A DNA stretch of 7,190 nucleotides from CAXTTV01 sp964247295 (GTDB taxonomy: Bacteria; Chloroflexota; Ktedonobacteria; Ktedonobacterales; Ktedonobacteraceae): positions 1 to 7,190 of the forward strand of contig CAXTTV010000228.1 of the NCBI GenBank assembly GCA_964247295.1, read 5' to 3'. A program made the position numbers and the translations under genes. Positions 6,660 to 7,190 of the stretch are shown here, piece by piece (the stretch's first letter is position 1; every line of letters begins with the position of its first letter). The notes under the pieces are model-generated. The model made no database searches, was not told the origin of the DNA, and worked only from the letters and a program-made list of their open reading frames with translations.

Positions 6660-6678
6660 GGAGGGGGATTTTCCCTCC
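6660..6678 (+). other. GGAGGG/CCCTCC hairpin, possible weak terminator of the CPBP remnant
   Basis: A perfect 6-bp stem (6660-6665 with 6673-6678) around the loop GGATTTT lies 30 bp after the CPBP stop. No T-run follows, so it is either a weak terminator or part of the 5' region of the RNA element downstream. Confidence 0.4.
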
Positions 6679-6690
6679 CTCGCCATCGCC

Positions 6691-6955
6691 GGTAGAGCGG
6701 GGTCACGTGTGGACCCGTGGAAACGGGAATCTCCTTCCATGAGTTTCATTGCACTCAGGCGTTTCAAGAGAACAGGGAATGGAGAATGAGGATCAGATGA
6801 CGGTCAGGACAGCCGTACAGGCTTCCATTCCTGTAATCTCACAGAGCCAGTCTGAGGAGCCTGAGGATGGTTGGGCAAGGGGGTGCAGGTGGGGCGTCCC
6901 TTTGCCACGGGTCCGCACGCGACCCAATCTACCTCATTCGGCCACCGCTTGTGAA
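6691..6955 (+). ncRNA. Structured RNA, probably HEARO / IscB-associated omega-RNA family
   Basis: Three kinds of evidence support a folded RNA. (1) 6700-6720 pairs with 6905-6925 over 21 nt, with one A-C mismatch and one G-U. The stem continues inward after an internal loop: 6725-6728 with 6897-6900, then 6731-6734 with 6891-6894. (2) Further helices nest inside: ATGA/TCAT (6739-6742, 6746-6749), TGCACTC/GGGTGCA (6750-6756, 6881-6887, one wobble) and an 11-bp stem with a bulged G (6772-6783 with 6824-6834). An ACGG/CCGT hairpin (6800-6803, 6813-6816) sits within that stem. (3) The order GGTAGAG at 6691-6697, then ATGAGTTTCATTGCA at 6739-6753, resembles what I recall of HEARO / IscB omega-RNA; Ktedonobacter is known for many IscB copies. 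In that family the guide is the sequence just 5' of the scaffold. No iscB start is visible before 7190. The strand and ends are approximate. A different transposon-associated RNA is possible. Confidence 0.6.
6700..6925 (+). repeat. Imperfect 21-bp inverted repeat enclosing 184 bp
   Basis: Arms lie at 6700-6720 and 6905-6925, with 19 of 21 positions complementary as DNA and 20 of 21 as RNA including G-U. The inner ten bases, GGACCCGTGG and CCACGGGTCC, are exact. A local alternative hairpin, CCCGT-GGAA-ACGGG at 6714-6727 with a GNRA loop, competes with the left arm. Confidence 0.85.
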
Positions 6956-7015
6956 GCCCGTTCCTTCCATTTCCCAACAGAGTCCTCTAGAAACATCTTC
7001 TCTGCGCCGTGGTAC

Positions 7016-7032
7016 ACGTCAGAGCATGACGT
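7016..7032 (+). repeat. Perfect hairpin ACGTCA-GAGCA-TGACGT
   Basis: A 6-bp perfect stem with a 5-nt loop. There is no T-run, so it is not a classical terminator. It could be a subterminal hairpin of the putative mini-element. Confidence 0.7.
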
Positions 7033-7045
7033 TTCGCCTGCTTAC

Positions 7046-7061
7046 GTGGTAGATAAACCAC
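7046..7061 (+). repeat. Perfect hairpin GTGGT-AGATAA-ACCAC
   Basis: A 5-bp perfect stem with a 6-nt loop, placed exactly where composition switches from GC-rich to AT-rich. It is a candidate right-end hairpin of the putative mini-element. Confidence 0.6.
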
Positions 7062-7084
7062 AAATCTTCTCCAATCGCACAAAT

Positions 7085-7110
7085 TTACATAAAAATAATC
7101 ACCTCCTTTT
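7085..7110 (-). promoter_or_regulatory. Very strong Shine-Dalgarno followed by ATG-TAA
   Basis: On the minus strand AAAAGGAGGTGATT (7110-7097) is a near-perfect complement of the 16S rRNA 3' end. It stands before an ATG at 7090-7088, which is followed at once by TAA (7087-7085). It may be the leftover leader of a lost minus-strand gene, or a start-stop element. Confidence 0.45.
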
Positions 7111-7126
7111 CTATGCTATCATAGAG
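7109..7126. repeat. AT-rich hairpin TCTATG-CTAT-CATAGA
   Basis: A perfect 6-bp stem (7110-7115 with 7120-7125) extends by a T-G pair and has a 4-nt loop. It lies directly upstream of the minus-strand Shine-Dalgarno and could be an operator or a leader hairpin. Confidence 0.5.
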
Positions 7127-7190
7127 TATATTAAAGGATGTGATTGTTATTTTATTTATATGTATTGTCTTATGAAGTGTATGGAGTCAC

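Larger units (their letters stand above)
6686..7061 (+). mobile_element. Possible ORF-less IS200/IS605-like (HEARO-bearing) mini-element
   Basis: The RNA-like segment is followed by two perfect hairpins at 7016-7032 and 7046-7061. This is the arrangement expected for a non-autonomous IS200/IS605-type element carrying an omega-RNA, with subterminal hairpins and no terminal inverted repeats. The left boundary is a guess placed just before GGTAGAG. The right boundary is set at the last hairpin, after which composition changes sharply to AT-rich. No transposase or nuclease gene is present. Confidence 0.35.
6630..7190. other. Region without a convincing protein gene
   Basis: No ORF here has a recognisable domain. 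From about 6690 to 6955 the sequence is GC-rich and full of complementary segments, consistent with a structured RNA. From 6956 to 7061 there are two compact hairpins. From 7062 to 7190 it is strongly AT-rich and looks like a promoter or leader rather than coding DNA. Confidence 0.7.

Noticed and set aside
6867..7052. A 61-codon plus-strand ORF.
   Set aside because: It has no ribosome site, its composition follows the RNA-like helices and it has no recognisable domain. A TnpB C-terminus was considered, but no zinc-finger CxxC pattern is present.
7094..7109. The plus-strand ATCACCTCCTTTTCTA resembles the 3' end of 16S rRNA.
   Set aside because: The sequence before it shows none of the conserved 16S helix 45 region. 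The match is explained by a Shine-Dalgarno on the other strand.
6743..7190. A plus-strand frame (ATG at 6779) stays open to the window end, about 137 codons.
   Set aside because: It has no ribosome site or recognisable domain, and it crosses both the structured-RNA segment and the AT-rich tract with a sharp change in composition. It is likely open by chance, although the missing right end prevents certainty.
1..7190. CRISPR arrays, tRNA and rRNA genes.
   Set aside because: I saw no regularly spaced repeats, no cloverleaf with a CCA-type acceptor and no conserved rRNA stretches on either strand.

Overview
The window looks like accessory chromosome from a Ktedonobacteria-type Chloroflexota bacterium. 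This is inferred from the mix of proteins: a carotenoid desaturase with glycosyl/acyl tailoring enzymes, a broken NACHT-type membrane protein tail, WDNP-type methyltransferase fragments and a HEARO-like RNA. No rRNA or other taxonomic marker is present, so the assignment is tentative.

Left part (1-3004): a divergently arranged carotenoid locus. On the minus strand, a PlsC-type acyltransferase (511-1269) is followed 11 bp later by a family 2 glycosyltransferase that runs off the window's left edge. On the plus strand, starting about 110 bp away, is a CrtI-family carotenoid desaturase/oxidase (1383-2957) ending in a hairpin terminator. The trio recalls the final steps of staphyloxanthin-type synthesis, where a carotenoid end group is oxidised, glycosylated and acylated. 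The actual product cannot be read from the sequence.

Middle part (3060-5409): a methyltransferase reduced to its first ~38 codons plus a scrambled C-terminus; a small two-pass membrane protein of unknown function with a very basic tail; and an ATP-grasp ligase whose last 45 codons are displaced into the -1 frame at a run of seven C. A second methyltransferase C-terminal scrap follows and matches the first remnant. The ATP-grasp gene also carries a perfect, codon-aligned 12-bp hairpin.

Right part (5399-7190): gene debris and a mobile-element trace. A minus-strand NACHT-type C-terminal membrane fragment, interrupted by an amber stop where the parent protein should continue, lies head to head with the 3' two thirds of a CPBP (CAAX-type) intramembrane protease that lacks its EExxxR motif. 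Next come about 560 bp without a convincing gene. The first ~260 bp of this fold into an elaborate RNA closed by a 21-nt imperfect inverted repeat; it most resembles the HEARO / IscB omega-RNA family, with no iscB gene visible. Two small perfect hairpins follow, then an AT-rich tract with a very strong minus-strand Shine-Dalgarno placed before ATG-TAA.

The genes likely to be functional are the three carotenoid genes and the small membrane protein; the ATP-grasp gene is probably intact apart from its tail. Most of the rest is decayed.
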